From assembly GCF_946222835.1 (NCBI RefSeq), contig NZ_CAMIHD010000005.1, positions 1-64,000 on the forward strand: a stretch of DNA of 64,000 nt. Direction: 5' to 3'. The notes under the pieces were generated by a model. That model was not told the origin of the DNA. It saw nothing but the letters and a program-made list of their open reading frames with translations, and did not search any database. Source of the DNA: an uncultured Corynebacterium sp. Lineage in GTDB: Bacteria; Actinomycetota; Actinomycetes; Mycobacteriales; Mycobacteriaceae. A program made the translations under genes and the position numbers. The stretch's first letter is position 1. Each line of letters opens with the position of its first letter. Shown piece after piece: positions 18,501-26,438 of this stretch.

Positions 18501-18943
18501 ACGTCCGTCGATGGCTCGGAATCCTGCAAAGTCGGCAGCCCAGCTTCCTTCGCCGCACTAACTGCAGCCGCCTTATCACCGGTGAGATCCAAAGTCGTTG
18601 GGGTCGGACCAATGAACTTGATGCCATTGTCCTCACACGCACGAGCAAGATCCGCGCGCTCCGAAAGGAATCCATAGCCGGGGTAAATGGCATCCGCTTC
18701 AGCCTTCTTGGCAGCGCGAATGATTTCATTAATGTCGAGATAAGCCTTTACCGGCTGTCCCTCATTACCGATGCGGACAGCCTCATCCGCGAAGGCGCGG
18801 TGGAAGGAGTTTCGATCTTCGCGAGGATAGACCGCGACGGTCTTTGCCCCAGTCTCAAAGGCAGCACGGAATGCACGCACGGCGATTTCGCCACGGTTGG
18901 CTACCAGAATCTTTTTGAACGATGGAAGCGCGGGATTAGCCAC
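15512..18943 (-). CDS. pyc: Pyruvate carboxylase
   Basis: 1,143-residue single-chain anaplerotic enzyme that makes oxaloacetate from pyruvate, ATP and bicarbonate. The biotin carboxylase domain (1-455) carries VAGGGGRGMRFV and EMNPRVQVEHTVTEEITG. The HMGL-like carboxyltransferase domain (about 540-820) has DTTFRDAHQSLLATR at its start and the metal-binding VHTHDT segment. The C-terminal biotinyl domain has IEAMKMEAS. The start is GTG at 18943 with GAAAGGAA upstream; this gives the length usual in Corynebacterium (about 1,140). Monocistronic. Confidence 0.97.
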   Translation of the reverse strand: MANPALPSFKKILVANRGEIAVRAFRAAFETGAKTVAVYPREDRNSFHRAFADEAVRIGNEGQPVKAYLDINEIIRAAKKAEADAIYPGYGFLSERADLARACEDNGIKFIGPTPTTLDLTGDKAAAVSAAKEAGLPTLQDSEPSTDVDKLVEYSKDFNFPVFVKAVAGGGGRGMRFVESEDQLREKAAEASREAEAAFGDGSVYLETAVIKPQHIEVQILADSQGNVVHLFERDCSVQRRHQKVVEIAPAPTLDPELRDRICQDAVKFCQHINYEGAGTVEFLVDERGNHVFIEMNPRVQVEHTVTEEITGVDIVKAQMNIAAGASLEDIHLAQDKISITGSALQCRITTEDPNNGFRPDTGTLTAYRSPGGAGVRLDGATSVGAEVSPNFDSLLVKMTCRGVNFEQAVQRAQRALNEFHVSGVATNIGFLRALLREPDFTQTRVDTGFINAHPHLLKAPPAVDESGRILEYIAETTVNKPNGKRPTALRPFDKLPELDSSEPLPRGSRDDLLEFGPQKWAEKIRQQNALMVTDTTFRDAHQSLLATRVRGTALVSAAEAVARMTPNLFSVEAWGGATYDVAMRFLHEDPWVRLDMLREAMPNQNIQMLLRGRNTVGYTPYPDSVCRGFVQEAAKSGVDVFRIFDALNDVSQMRPAIDAVLETNTTVAEVAMAYSGDLSSPKENLYTLDYYLKLAEQIVESGAHILAIKDMAGLLRPEAASKLVMALRKEFDLPVHVHTHDTAGGQMATYYAAALSGADIVDGASAPLAGTTSQPSLSALIAAFSQSNRDTGIDLQAVSDLEPYWEAVRQLYAPFENGIPGPTGRVYKHEIPGGQLSNLRAQAVALGLADRFEIIEDTYAAVNEMLGRPTKVTPSSKVVGDLALHLVGAGVDPADFAANPTKFDIPDSVNQFLRGQLGTPPGGWPELRDKVLDGREETGAQISEVPAEEQPHLESDNSDERRASLNRLLFPKQFEEFNEFRRKYGNTEALTDTTFFYGLTEGEEKVVHYFPEGSTDRADLKQVVVRLDAVGEPDEKGMRNVVLNVNGQIRPMKVRDENAESTVATVEKADPSNEGHVAAPFAGVVNPTAKPGDKVKAGDQIAVIEAMKMEASISATKDGVVERVAIGQATKVEGGDLIAVIN

Positions 18944-19205
18944 TTCTGTGTTCCTTTCAACTCGGAAGGCGCTGAAATACAACGTCTCCACTCGGGTGAT
19001 CCGTATCTCAGTTTAGAGATCGAAACCTTCCTTGTCTGCCCATTTTCAAGCGGAGTTCGCCACACCGACCAGCAATTAAAGCAACGCCTGAGAGGTTTCT
19101 GCAGCCCGACCAGTAATAACGCACTTGCCCTCCCTGCAAATTTTGTAAATTTTTAGTTCAACAAAATATGCAGCGGGGACACCTGCCAGACCATCCTGCT
19201 TCGTA

Positions 19206-19258
19206 TTGACCAGATTCATAAACGCCTATATGGTTACCCACATAGGTGGTAAACCCAT
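19206..19258 (+). promoter_or_regulatory. Promoter and operator-like repeat of the GntR-ABC operon
   Basis: A -35 TTGACC (19206-19211), 17-nt spacer and -10 TATGGT (19229-19234). An imperfect inverted repeat (GGTTACCCAC and GTGGTAAACC, 8 of 10 positions) overlaps and follows the -10, the expected place for autorepression by the GntR protein. The remaining gap back to pyc (18944-19205) is AT-rich and should carry the pyc promoter, but no clear boxes were found. Confidence 0.55.
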
Positions 19259-19303
19259 AAACCAGAAAGGGAACCCTATGCCACGTTCACAGAGGGCTGC
19301 GCA

Positions 19304-19672
19304 ATGAGCGATACTCGGCCTATTTACCAGCAGCTGGCAGGAGGAATCAGAGACATGATTATTTCCGGCGAACTCCCTGAGGGAGAACGCGCCCCTAGCA
19401 CCAATGAGCTTTCCGCATTCCACTCCGTCAACCCGACCACTTCTGCCAAGGCGCTGACCGTCCTCTTCGAGGAAGGCCTTCTCGAAAAGCGTCGCGGCCT
19501 GGGCATGTTTGTGCGCGAAGGCGCGCGCGACAAGGTCCGCCACCAACGCCAAGAAGCCCTGAGAGAAGACTTCATCGTTCCCCTCCTGAAAGAAGGAGCC
19601 GCGCTGGGCTTAAGCGCCAGCGACATCGCCGACCTCATCGAAGCCGAAGGAGACCATCATGACGCACCTTAA
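19304..19672 (+). CDS. GntR family (YtrA subfamily) regulator
   Basis: 122 residues. The winged helix (about 4-70) has PIYQQLAGGIRDMIISGELPEGERAPSTNEL and a wing with KRRGLGMFV. A short helical tail (75-122) replaces a ligand domain, as in YtrA. The gene overlaps the downstream ABC ATPase start by 14 nt, so it is expected to control this operon. Second such GntR-membrane module within 6 kb. Confidence 0.9.
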   Translation: MSDTRPIYQQLAGGIRDMIISGELPEGERAPSTNELSAFHSVNPTTSAKALTVLFEEGLLEKRRGLGMFVREGARDKVRHQRQEALREDFIVPLLKEGAALGLSASDIADLIEAEGDHHDAP

Positions 19673-20513
19673 GTTGAAGAACGTCACCTGCAAGCGCCGC
19701 CTGCACGTGCCACACCTCGATCTCAACGCCGGCATGTACGGGCTGATCGGCCCCAATGGTGCTGGCAAGACCACGCTCTTGCGCGCGGTAGCGGGGTTCC
19801 TGCCCATCAAAGGCAACATCGACGCCTCGTCGGTGGCGATCGCGCGCACCGGCGCCGATATCTTGCTTTCCGGTTCTACTGTGGCCCAACACCTGCGGGC
19901 CGCAGAGCACGTACGTGAGGGATTCGACGTGGGGTATGCGGAGGAACTGTTGGATAAGATGGGCGTCGATAAGCGCAGCAAGAACCGCTCTTTAAGCACC
20001 GGCCAGCGCCAACTGGTTGCCTGTGCCACTGCCCTGGCGGCGCGCACACCGGTCACCCTCCTCGATGAGCCCTTCAATGGCTTGGATGCGCCGACGCGCA
20101 CGCGCCTGCGTGAGCTCATCATCGCCCATGCCGCGGCCACCCCGGATTGGCTACTCGTGCTCTCTTCGCACCGGGCGGAAGATCTCGTGGGTTTAATTGA
20201 CCAGGTCATTACCGTGCACGACGGCACAGTCAATAAGCCCACCGATCTTGAATCCCAACGGCCGCACTACCCAGTGCTCACGGGCAGCACCAAAGACGTC
20301 GAGCAAGCACTCGCGCTTGCCGACGCCCTCCCACTCCACCAATCCTCGCTTGGCTCGACCACCAAAGTTAATGCTTGGTCCCCGGTGCCGTTTCCGGACG
20401 ATACCGTGGACGCCACCCAAATCACCGTCTCCTACCTTGACGACGGCCAGCTCATTGATTCCCTTGTTTCCCACGCCCATGAATCCACCCGCACCCCACA
20501 AGAGGAGTCCTAA
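19659..20513 (+). CDS. ABC transporter ATP-binding protein
   Basis: 284 residues. Walker A GPNGAGKTT near residue 31, signature LSTGQRQLV near 111, Walker B VTLLDEPFNGLD near 131, and SSHR switch near 168. The C-terminal 80 residues are an accessory segment, as in BcrA/YtrB-type exporter ATPases. It overlaps the GntR gene, and the next membrane gene starts 1 nt after its stop. Confidence 0.92.
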   Translation: MTHLKLKNVTCKRRLHVPHLDLNAGMYGLIGPNGAGKTTLLRAVAGFLPIKGNIDASSVAIARTGADILLSGSTVAQHLRAAEHVREGFDVGYAEELLDKMGVDKRSKNRSLSTGQRQLVACATALAARTPVTLLDEPFNGLDAPTRTRLRELIIAHAAATPDWLLVLSSHRAEDLVGLIDQVITVHDGTVNKPTDLESQRPHYPVLTGSTKDVEQALALADALPLHQSSLGSTTKVNAWSPVPFPDDTVDATQITVSYLDDGQLIDSLVSHAHESTRTPQEES

Positions 20514-20514
20514 A

Positions 20515-21198
20515 ATGTCCCTGCTGAAGATCTTCAATCTCAACGCCACAAAGACCCTTATCGCTGTTTGTATTATCGTCGCATTGCTGTGGAGCGTGCC
20601 TTATTTCCTGCCCGCAGACCCAGCTACGATTAGCGCTAACCCTGCTGGCTGGGGAATTCTCGCCGTATTCATTTGGGGCCTCTACTGCGCCTTCACAGCA
20701 ACAGAATACCGGGCCCTTCGTGGCCTGGGAATGCAGCCAGGACAGTGGCTGTTTAGCATGCACGCGACCCTATGGCTCGCCGCGTTCGTATTCGGCGCCA
20801 TTGCTTGGCTGACATTTTATGCCGCGCTACGCGCTGGCGTAGACATGTACTCGTCGTGGGTTATCTCTCCAGGCAGTTCCGGTCTCAGGCCTCTCTTCGC
20901 TCGAATCGCGACCTTGGGAAGCTTTATTTGTGGCCACCTACTTACCGGATACATCGGCACTTTCATCGGCTTAGTGGTCAGTAGCGCCAAACAACGCTCT
21001 CTGTTCACCCGGTTCTTGCTTATTGTTGGCATCCTTGTCGGCTTCTATGCAGCAGCACTCCTGCTGGGAATTCTTATTGATAGCCTAGGGACTGTCCAAA
21101 TCGGCGCCCCTTGGCCGGGTTTATTCTTCTTCTCAGCTTTGGCTGTCATCGTTTTCTCACTATTGATGCATCAGTTAGCACAGCGCGTCCAGCCTTAG
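20515..21198 (+). CDS. ABC exporter membrane subunit
   Basis: 227 residues with six predicted membrane segments (around 13-33, 45-63, 80-105, 130-158, 165-190, 202-220). It follows the ATPase by 1 nt with an AGAGGAG ribosome-binding site, so it is its likely permease. No substrate can be named. YtrB-like modules often answer to cell-wall antibiotics, but that is family knowledge, not seen here. Confidence 0.8.
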   Translation: MSLLKIFNLNATKTLIAVCIIVALLWSVPYFLPADPATISANPAGWGILAVFIWGLYCAFTATEYRALRGLGMQPGQWLFSMHATLWLAAFVFGAIAWLTFYAALRAGVDMYSSWVISPGSSGLRPLFARIATLGSFICGHLLTGYIGTFIGLVVSSAKQRSLFTRFLLIVGILVGFYAAALLLGILIDSLGTVQIGAPWPGLFFFSALAVIVFSLLMHQLAQRVQP

Positions 21199-21218
21199 AC
21201 TAGCCATGAAAAGCGGCT

Positions 21219-21264
21219 GCTCCCCCACCCTGAGAATGAAAATTGTCTCTGGAGGAGGGGGAGC
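21219..21264. terminator. Bidirectional terminator between the ABC operon and prpC
   Basis: GCTCCCCCACCC (21219-21230) pairs with GGAGGGGGAGC (21254-21264). On minus it is followed by AGCCGCTTTTCATGG. It lies between the convergent membrane gene and prpC. Confidence 0.65.
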
Positions 21265-21273
21265 TTGTGAGTT

Positions 21274-22431
21274 TTAGAAGGACTTCGGCGGGACCGAACG
21301 CTGCTCCTCGCCGTTATAAGCGGATAGCGGGCGGATAAGCGAGTTATTCTCGTTCTGCTCTACGATGTGCGCAGTCCAACCGGTAATGCGGGCCATGACA
21401 AAGATTGGTGTGAAGAATTCAATGTCAAAGCCCAGGATGTGATAGGCAGGTCCAGCTGGGAAGTCGAGGTTCGGTTTGATCTTGATGGAGGTATTTTCCT
21501 CCATCGTCTTGGCCATGATGTCATACATCTCAACCCACTGAGTTTGGTCGTGCTGTTCGGCCAGCTCCTTAAACGCTGCCTCCATTGTTGGCACGCGGGA
21601 GTCGCCGTTTTTGTAAACGCGGTGACCAAATCCCATGACCAATTCCTTGTTAGCCAGCTTGTTTTTGGTCCACTCTTCTGCCTTGGCAGGATCGGCAACC
21701 TCCAGGAAGTTTTTCATCACGGCCTCGTTGGCGCCGCCGTGCAAGGGCCCCTTGAGCGCACCGATGGCCGCGACGATGGCGGAATAAGTATCGGACATGG
21801 TCGAGGTCACCACGCGGGCAGCGAAGGTGGAGGCGTTAAAGGAATGCTCGGCATAGAGGATGAGAGACTTATCAAAGGCCTCGATATCTGCGCGGTTGGT
21901 AGCTGGGGAGCTTTCCTCATCACCGAAGACCATCCACAGGAAGTTCTCCGCAAAGCCCTTCTTGCGGGAGGGTTGGATGTAGCCTTCGCCGCGGCGGCGC
22001 CGGATATCAAGCGCAATGATGGTGGGAATCTTGGCCATAAGCTCCAGCGCGGTGCGGCGGATATGCTCGGAATCCTTGGTGTATTCCTCTGGGTCTTGGG
22101 AACCGATATAGGAAATGGCGGTACGCAGTACATCCATCGGGTGGCACGATAGCGGCATGGACATGATGAGGTCGATGACGTGGCGCTCCAAGTGGCGCAG
22201 GGCCTTCTCGCGGGCGGAGAATCGGATAAGCGATTCTTGGCCTGGTAGTTTGCCGTTCCACAGCAGGTAGGCCACTTCCTCAAAGGAGCAGTAGCGAGCC
22301 AGCTCCTGGACGGGATAACCACGATAGGTCAACGAATTGGTTTCGGGAACGACTTTAGAAACGGCAGTCTCATCGACGACGACGCCGTATAGGCCCTTGC
22401 GGATTTCGGGGGTGTGGTTCTTATCAGACAT
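21274..22431 (-). CDS. prpC: 2-methylcitrate synthase
   Basis: 385-residue citrate synthase family enzyme that joins propionyl-CoA and oxaloacetate. Catalytic His residues lie in LHGGANE (about 235) and GFGHRVYKNGDSR (about 270), and the catalytic Asp in LGFDIEFF (about 325). Its position after prpD and prpB, and its shorter length than the main GltA, assign it as PrpC. It starts 14 nt after prpB with a GGAGA ribosome-binding site. Confidence 0.95.
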   Translation of the reverse strand: MSDKNHTPEIRKGLYGVVVDETAVSKVVPETNSLTYRGYPVQELARYCSFEEVAYLLWNGKLPGQESLIRFSAREKALRHLERHVIDLIMSMPLSCHPMDVLRTAISYIGSQDPEEYTKDSEHIRRTALELMAKIPTIIALDIRRRRGEGYIQPSRKKGFAENFLWMVFGDEESSPATNRADIEAFDKSLILYAEHSFNASTFAARVVTSTMSDTYSAIVAAIGALKGPLHGGANEAVMKNFLEVADPAKAEEWTKNKLANKELVMGFGHRVYKNGDSRVPTMEAAFKELAEQHDQTQWVEMYDIMAKTMEENTSIKIKPNLDFPAGPAYHILGFDIEFFTPIFVMARITGWTAHIVEQNENNSLIRPLSAYNGEEQRSVPPKSF

Positions 22432-22445
22432 GGTGGGAAGTCTCC

Positions 22446-23378
22446 TTAGCTTTCGAAAGTGGGCTGGTAGGTGTCTTTGGAGTAGGTGAATACGGATTTA
22501 TCGAAGTCGTTGTATTCCTCGTAGCGCACCAGTTCATACAGGCGGGAGCGGTGTTGCATACGCTCGAGCCAATCGGTTTGAATCCCGGTTTCTTGCACAT
22601 CGCGCAGGAAGTCTTCGGTCGCCCCCATAGCCACGCGGAAGGAGGAGACGGGCCAAATAACTGCGTTATAGCCAAGTTCTTCTAGCTGTTGCGCCGAAAG
22701 CAGCTCGGTTTTGCCGAACTCGGTCATATTTGCCAGCAGTGGGGTATCTACCGCGGCGCGGAATTTCTCAAAATCTTCCGGCCGGTACAACGCCTCGGTA
22801 AAAATGAGGTCTGCTCCGGCATCGGCATAAGCTTTGGCACGGTCGATGGCATCATCAATGCCGTTTACTCCTGCGGCATCGGTACGGGCGCAGATAATGA
22901 AATTCGGGTCGCGCCGCTCATTAACCGCGGCGCTAATGCGGCGGACCATGATGTCTTTGTCCACCACTTCTTTGCCGTCGAGATGCCCGCAGCGCTTCGG
23001 GTTAACTTGGTCCTCAAGGTGGCAGCCGGCAAGACCAGCGTCCTCGAGTGCGGCGATGGTGCGGGCGGCGGACATGGGTTCGCCGAAGCCAGTGTCGGCG
23101 TCGACAAGCACGGGCAAATCCGTCGCACGAGCAATCTGCCCGGAGCGCTGCGCCACCTCGCTCAGGGTGGTCAGGCCAATATCGGGAAGACCCAAATCAT
23201 TAGCCAGTACCGCGCCGGAGACATAAACGCCGCCGAAACCACCGATATCTTGGATTAGGCGCGCGGTCAGGGGATTGAACGCGCCCGGCAAACGGGTAAT
23301 GGTGCCGGATTCAAGGTCAGCGCGGAAGTGCTGGCGCTTTTCCGCGGCAGTTTTTAAAGAGCCAAATAGTCCTGCCAT
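22446..23378 (-). CDS. prpB: Methylisocitrate lyase
   Basis: 310-residue lyase that splits 2-methylisocitrate into pyruvate and succinate. The active-site motif KRCGHLDGK (near 127) with the catalytic Cys and the DADTGFG metal-binding segment (near 93) are present. The start overlaps the prpD stop by one base (TAATG). Length and motifs fit PrpB rather than isocitrate lyase (about 430 aa). Confidence 0.95.
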   Translation of the reverse strand: MAGLFGSLKTAAEKRQHFRADLESGTITRLPGAFNPLTARLIQDIGGFGGVYVSGAVLANDLGLPDIGLTTLSEVAQRSGQIARATDLPVLVDADTGFGEPMSAARTIAALEDAGLAGCHLEDQVNPKRCGHLDGKEVVDKDIMVRRISAAVNERRDPNFIICARTDAAGVNGIDDAIDRAKAYADAGADLIFTEALYRPEDFEKFRAAVDTPLLANMTEFGKTELLSAQQLEELGYNAVIWPVSSFRVAMGATEDFLRDVQETGIQTDWLERMQHRSRLYELVRYEEYNDFDKSVFTYSKDTYQPTFES

Positions 23379-24889
23379 TAGAAGATTCCTTCCGGTTTCT
23401 TAGGCGCGCTGGCCACGTGAGCATCAGTCACCCGAACGTTGAGTTCGGTCAGGTCAGTGAGGTTTTCCAAGTTCTGGACGGCCTCGAGGAAACGTTCTTG
23501 TTCGGCCTCATCCACGATGCCGGCCGCAAGCTTGGTGAATTTCTCTACGTACTGCTCGCGGACAAAAGGGCGCGCGCCCAGCGGGTGGGCATCTGCAACT
23601 GCGCGCTCATCTTCCACCACGGTGCCGTCTTTGAAGGTGATAACCGCCTTGCCGCCAAAGGCCTTTTCAGACAGGTCGTTGGAGTGATAGCGACGGGTCC
23701 ACTCGGGGTCTTCGACAGTGGAAATCTTGTGCCACAGCTCGATGGTCTCCGGGCGGTTGGTGCGCTCGGGTGCGTAGGAAGCCTCGTGGTCCCACTCGCC
23801 ATCCTCGAGGGCTACGGCAAAGATGTACATGATGGAGTGATCCAGCGTCTCGCGGGACGCGGAGGGATCCATCTTTTGTGGATCATTGGCACCGGTACCG
23901 ATGACATAGTGCGTATGATGCGAAGTGTGCAGAACAATGGACTCGATGTCCGCAGTCTGCAGGCCCTTTTCCGCCAAGGTTTTCTTTAGCGCAAAGGCCA
24001 TATCGATGGGCGCTTGGGCCTGGTATTCAGCGGAGTGCTCCTTGGTATAGGTATCCAAGATGGCGCGCTTTTCCTCGCCAAGCTCTGGCAAGGGAACCGT
24101 GTAGGTGCGCTCCGGTGAATGCAGCATCCACGCGATGAATCCATCCTCGCCTTCCCAGATGGGCGCCGGCGCGCCTTCGCCGCGCATCGTCCGGTCAACG
24201 GCTTCAATGGCCATCTTGCCTGCGAAGGCTGGGGCGTAGGCCTTCCAAGAGGAAATCAGCCCCTTACGGGATTGCCGGGTGGCGGTAGTCGTGTGCAGCG
24301 CCTGGCCTATCGCCTGGTAGATGGTGTCCTTATCTAGTCCGAGCATGGTGCCGATACCGGCGGCCACGGAGGGACCGAGGTGTGCCACGTGGTCAATCTT
24401 GTGCTCGTGCAGGCACATGCCTTTCACCAGGTTGACCTGGATTTCATAGCCGGTAGCGATGCCCCGGATAAGGTCTCGCCCGTTAAGCCCCTTATGCTGG
24501 GCGGCAGCAAGCAGCGGTGGGATATTATCCCCGGGGTGCGAGTATTCGGCGGCTAAGAAAGTATCGTGATAGTCCAGCTCGCGGACTGCGGTGCCGTTGG
24601 CAAGCGCGGCCCATTCGGCCGAGTAGGTACCGTCCACGCCGAATACCGTGGAGCCTCCCGTACTTACCGGGTGCGCCTGGGCCATGACGCGGGCGGAGGT
24701 TACGGGACCGCGTGCCACGGAAGCCATGGCCACGGCCGCATTATCAATGATGCGGTTGATGATCATGTCGGTGGTCTCGGCGGGAACCTCTACGGGATCC
24801 GCGGCTACTTCTGCCACCTTGTACGCCAGGTGCTCCTCATAGGGGAAATCCTCGGCGGATTTATGGGTTCTAACCTCGTGGTTCTTCAC
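23378..24889 (-). CDS. prpD: 2-methylcitrate dehydratase
   Basis: 503-residue MmgE/PrpD family dehydratase, the first gene of prpDBC. Family motifs include VDGTYSAEWAALANGTAVRELDYHDTF (near 84-111), HPGDNIPPLLAAAQ and RQSRKGLISSWKAYAPAF. The GTG start at 24889 is preceded by GGAGGACT. Together with PrpB and PrpC it forms the methylcitrate cycle, which removes toxic propionyl-CoA. Confidence 0.95.
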   Translation of the reverse strand: MKNHEVRTHKSAEDFPYEEHLAYKVAEVAADPVEVPAETTDMIINRIIDNAAVAMASVARGPVTSARVMAQAHPVSTGGSTVFGVDGTYSAEWAALANGTAVRELDYHDTFLAAEYSHPGDNIPPLLAAAQHKGLNGRDLIRGIATGYEIQVNLVKGMCLHEHKIDHVAHLGPSVAAGIGTMLGLDKDTIYQAIGQALHTTTATRQSRKGLISSWKAYAPAFAGKMAIEAVDRTMRGEGAPAPIWEGEDGFIAWMLHSPERTYTVPLPELGEEKRAILDTYTKEHSAEYQAQAPIDMAFALKKTLAEKGLQTADIESIVLHTSHHTHYVIGTGANDPQKMDPSASRETLDHSIMYIFAVALEDGEWDHEASYAPERTNRPETIELWHKISTVEDPEWTRRYHSNDLSEKAFGGKAVITFKDGTVVEDERAVADAHPLGARPFVREQYVEKFTKLAAGIVDEAEQERFLEAVQNLENLTDLTELNVRVTDAHVASAPKKPEGIF

Positions 24890-25000
24890 TAGGTGAGTCC
24901 TCCTTCACTCTGCAATGCGTTGTAGATCACACTAAATGCTTGAATGTGCCCCGCGCTATAAGTAGGGTGTGTGTAATCTAGCGGAATGAGTCAGTGAAAT

Positions 25001-25012
25001 CTGCAAAGTTTG
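25001..25012. promoter_or_regulatory. Candidate PrpR/RamB-type operator
   Basis: CTGCAAAGTTTG in the 166-bp prpD-prpR gap resembles the TTTGCAAA / AAAGTTTGCAA sites described for PrpR and RamB. It lies 44 nt before the prpR start and about 110 nt before prpD. Only one copy was seen. Confidence 0.45.
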
Positions 25013-25055
25013 TGGTTTCTACTGCTCGGGGCGGCGAAAGGCGGCACAGCAACCG

Positions 25056-26369
25056 ATGACCAAGCATTATGCGGGGGCACGAATCCATGCACTGCGCAAG
25101 CAACGGGGACTCACACAGGTAGCGATGGCCAAGCAGTTGGGGCTTTCCACCAGCTACCTCAACCAGCTCGAAAATGATCAGCGTCCGCTTACCGTCACCG
25201 TGCTTATGCAACTAGCTCAGCGTTTTAACTTGGACCCCGGCTATTTTGCGAACGACCGCGATGCGCGCACCATTACCGACCTGCGCCGGATCTTTCCCGA
25301 GGCCACCGAAGACTCCTTGACCGACCTCGCCTCGCGCTTTCCGGAGCTCATGCCCCGCTTCGTCGATGTCGCCACCCGCGCCCCGGCGCGCGAGCGCTCC
25401 CCCTTTGAGCTCGTGCGAGATTTCTTCTACGACGCCCATAACTACATTCACGAGCTCGATGTGCTGGCAGAAGAGCTCGCCGGCCTGCTCGGTGACCGGG
25501 TGCTACGCCGCGGCCGCTTAGCTTCCCGCATGCACGAAGACCTCGGCGTTAGCGTCCGCTTTTCCCGGCCGGGCCCACGCCGCAGCTTCAACCCTGATAC
25601 CCGGGAGCTTGCGCTTCGCGACGGCCTCTCCGAGGCCCAGCTAGTCTTTGAAATGGCGCTCCAATATTGCCTGCTTGCCTACCGCGATGTCTGCGATAAC
25701 CTTGTATCCGAACTTCCGGCGGGCGAGGCCCAAGAATTAGCTACTTTAGGGCTCGCGCAATACTTCGCCGCCGCGGTCACCATGCCCTACCAACCGTTCC
25801 TATCGATGGCTGAGGAAACCCGCTACGATATCGACCTTTTGTGCAACTACTTTGGCACCGGTTTCGAAACCACCGCGCAACGCTTGGCTACCCTCCAGCG
25901 CCCAGGCCTCAACGGCGTGCCCTTTTCCTTCATCCGCACTGACCACGCCGGAAATATCTCCAAGCGTCAATCCTCCACCGCCTTCCACTTCGCCCGCTCG
26001 GGTGGTTCTTGCCCGCTGTGGGTAGTCCACCGCGCCTTTGAAACGCCCAACCGCATCACCCGCCAGGTAGCCGCCATGCCAGACGGCCATGCCTACCTGT
26101 GGATAGGTCGCTTTGTGCAAGGAACTGCAAAATCTTGGGGAACCCCTCGCAAGGAATTCGCCGTGGGCTTAGGCTGCGATATCTCTGCGGCCGACCGCAT
26201 TGTCTACGCCGATGCTCTTAATCTAGACATATCTGCCGCGACTCCTATCGGCCCTGGTTGTACCGCTTGCCCGCGCGAGCATTGTCCCCAGCGTGCTCTT
26301 CCTCAAGCAGATCGCCCCATCCAGGTTTCGCTCAATCGCACCGCCGAGCATTCCTACTCCACCTTTTAG
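25056..26369 (+). CDS. prpR: Short-chain fatty acyl regulator PrpR (RamB/ScfR family)
   Basis: 437 residues. An N-terminal XRE helix-turn-helix (6-62; GLTQVAMAKQLGLSTSYLNQLE) is followed by a long domain of the IrrE/ImmA-like and DUF2083 type (about 100-420). The C-terminus has CTACPREHC with three cysteines, matching the Fe-S cluster region of mycobacterial PrpR. In relatives this protein senses propionyl-CoA and activates prpDBC; the divergent arrangement fits. RamB, which controls acetate genes, is the close alternative. Confidence 0.9.
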   Translation: MTKHYAGARIHALRKQRGLTQVAMAKQLGLSTSYLNQLENDQRPLTVTVLMQLAQRFNLDPGYFANDRDARTITDLRRIFPEATEDSLTDLASRFPELMPRFVDVATRAPARERSPFELVRDFFYDAHNYIHELDVLAEELAGLLGDRVLRRGRLASRMHEDLGVSVRFSRPGPRRSFNPDTRELALRDGLSEAQLVFEMALQYCLLAYRDVCDNLVSELPAGEAQELATLGLAQYFAAAVTMPYQPFLSMAEETRYDIDLLCNYFGTGFETTAQRLATLQRPGLNGVPFSFIRTDHAGNISKRQSSTAFHFARSGGSCPLWVVHRAFETPNRITRQVAAMPDGHAYLWIGRFVQGTAKSWGTPRKEFAVGLGCDISAADRIVYADALNLDISAATPIGPGCTACPREHCPQRALPQADRPIQVSLNRTAEHSYSTF

Positions 26370-26383
26370 CAACGCATGCAAAA

Positions 26384-26418
26384 GCGCCCACCCTAAGCTG
26401 GTTACCAAGGGCGGGCGC
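26384..26418 (-). terminator. Terminator of lpdA
   Basis: GCGCCCACCCT (26384-26394) pairs with AGGGCGGGCGC (26408-26418), one mismatch. On minus the stem is followed by TTTTGC. It sits between the convergent prpR and lpdA. Confidence 0.75.
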
Positions 26419-26438
26419 AAAAGAAAGGAAAAGGTCGC

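Noticed and set aside
17576..19156. 526-codon open frame on plus, opposite pyc
   Set aside because: Mirror of the pyc coding strand; composition follows the GC-rich third positions of pyc, and there is no family match or ribosome-binding site.
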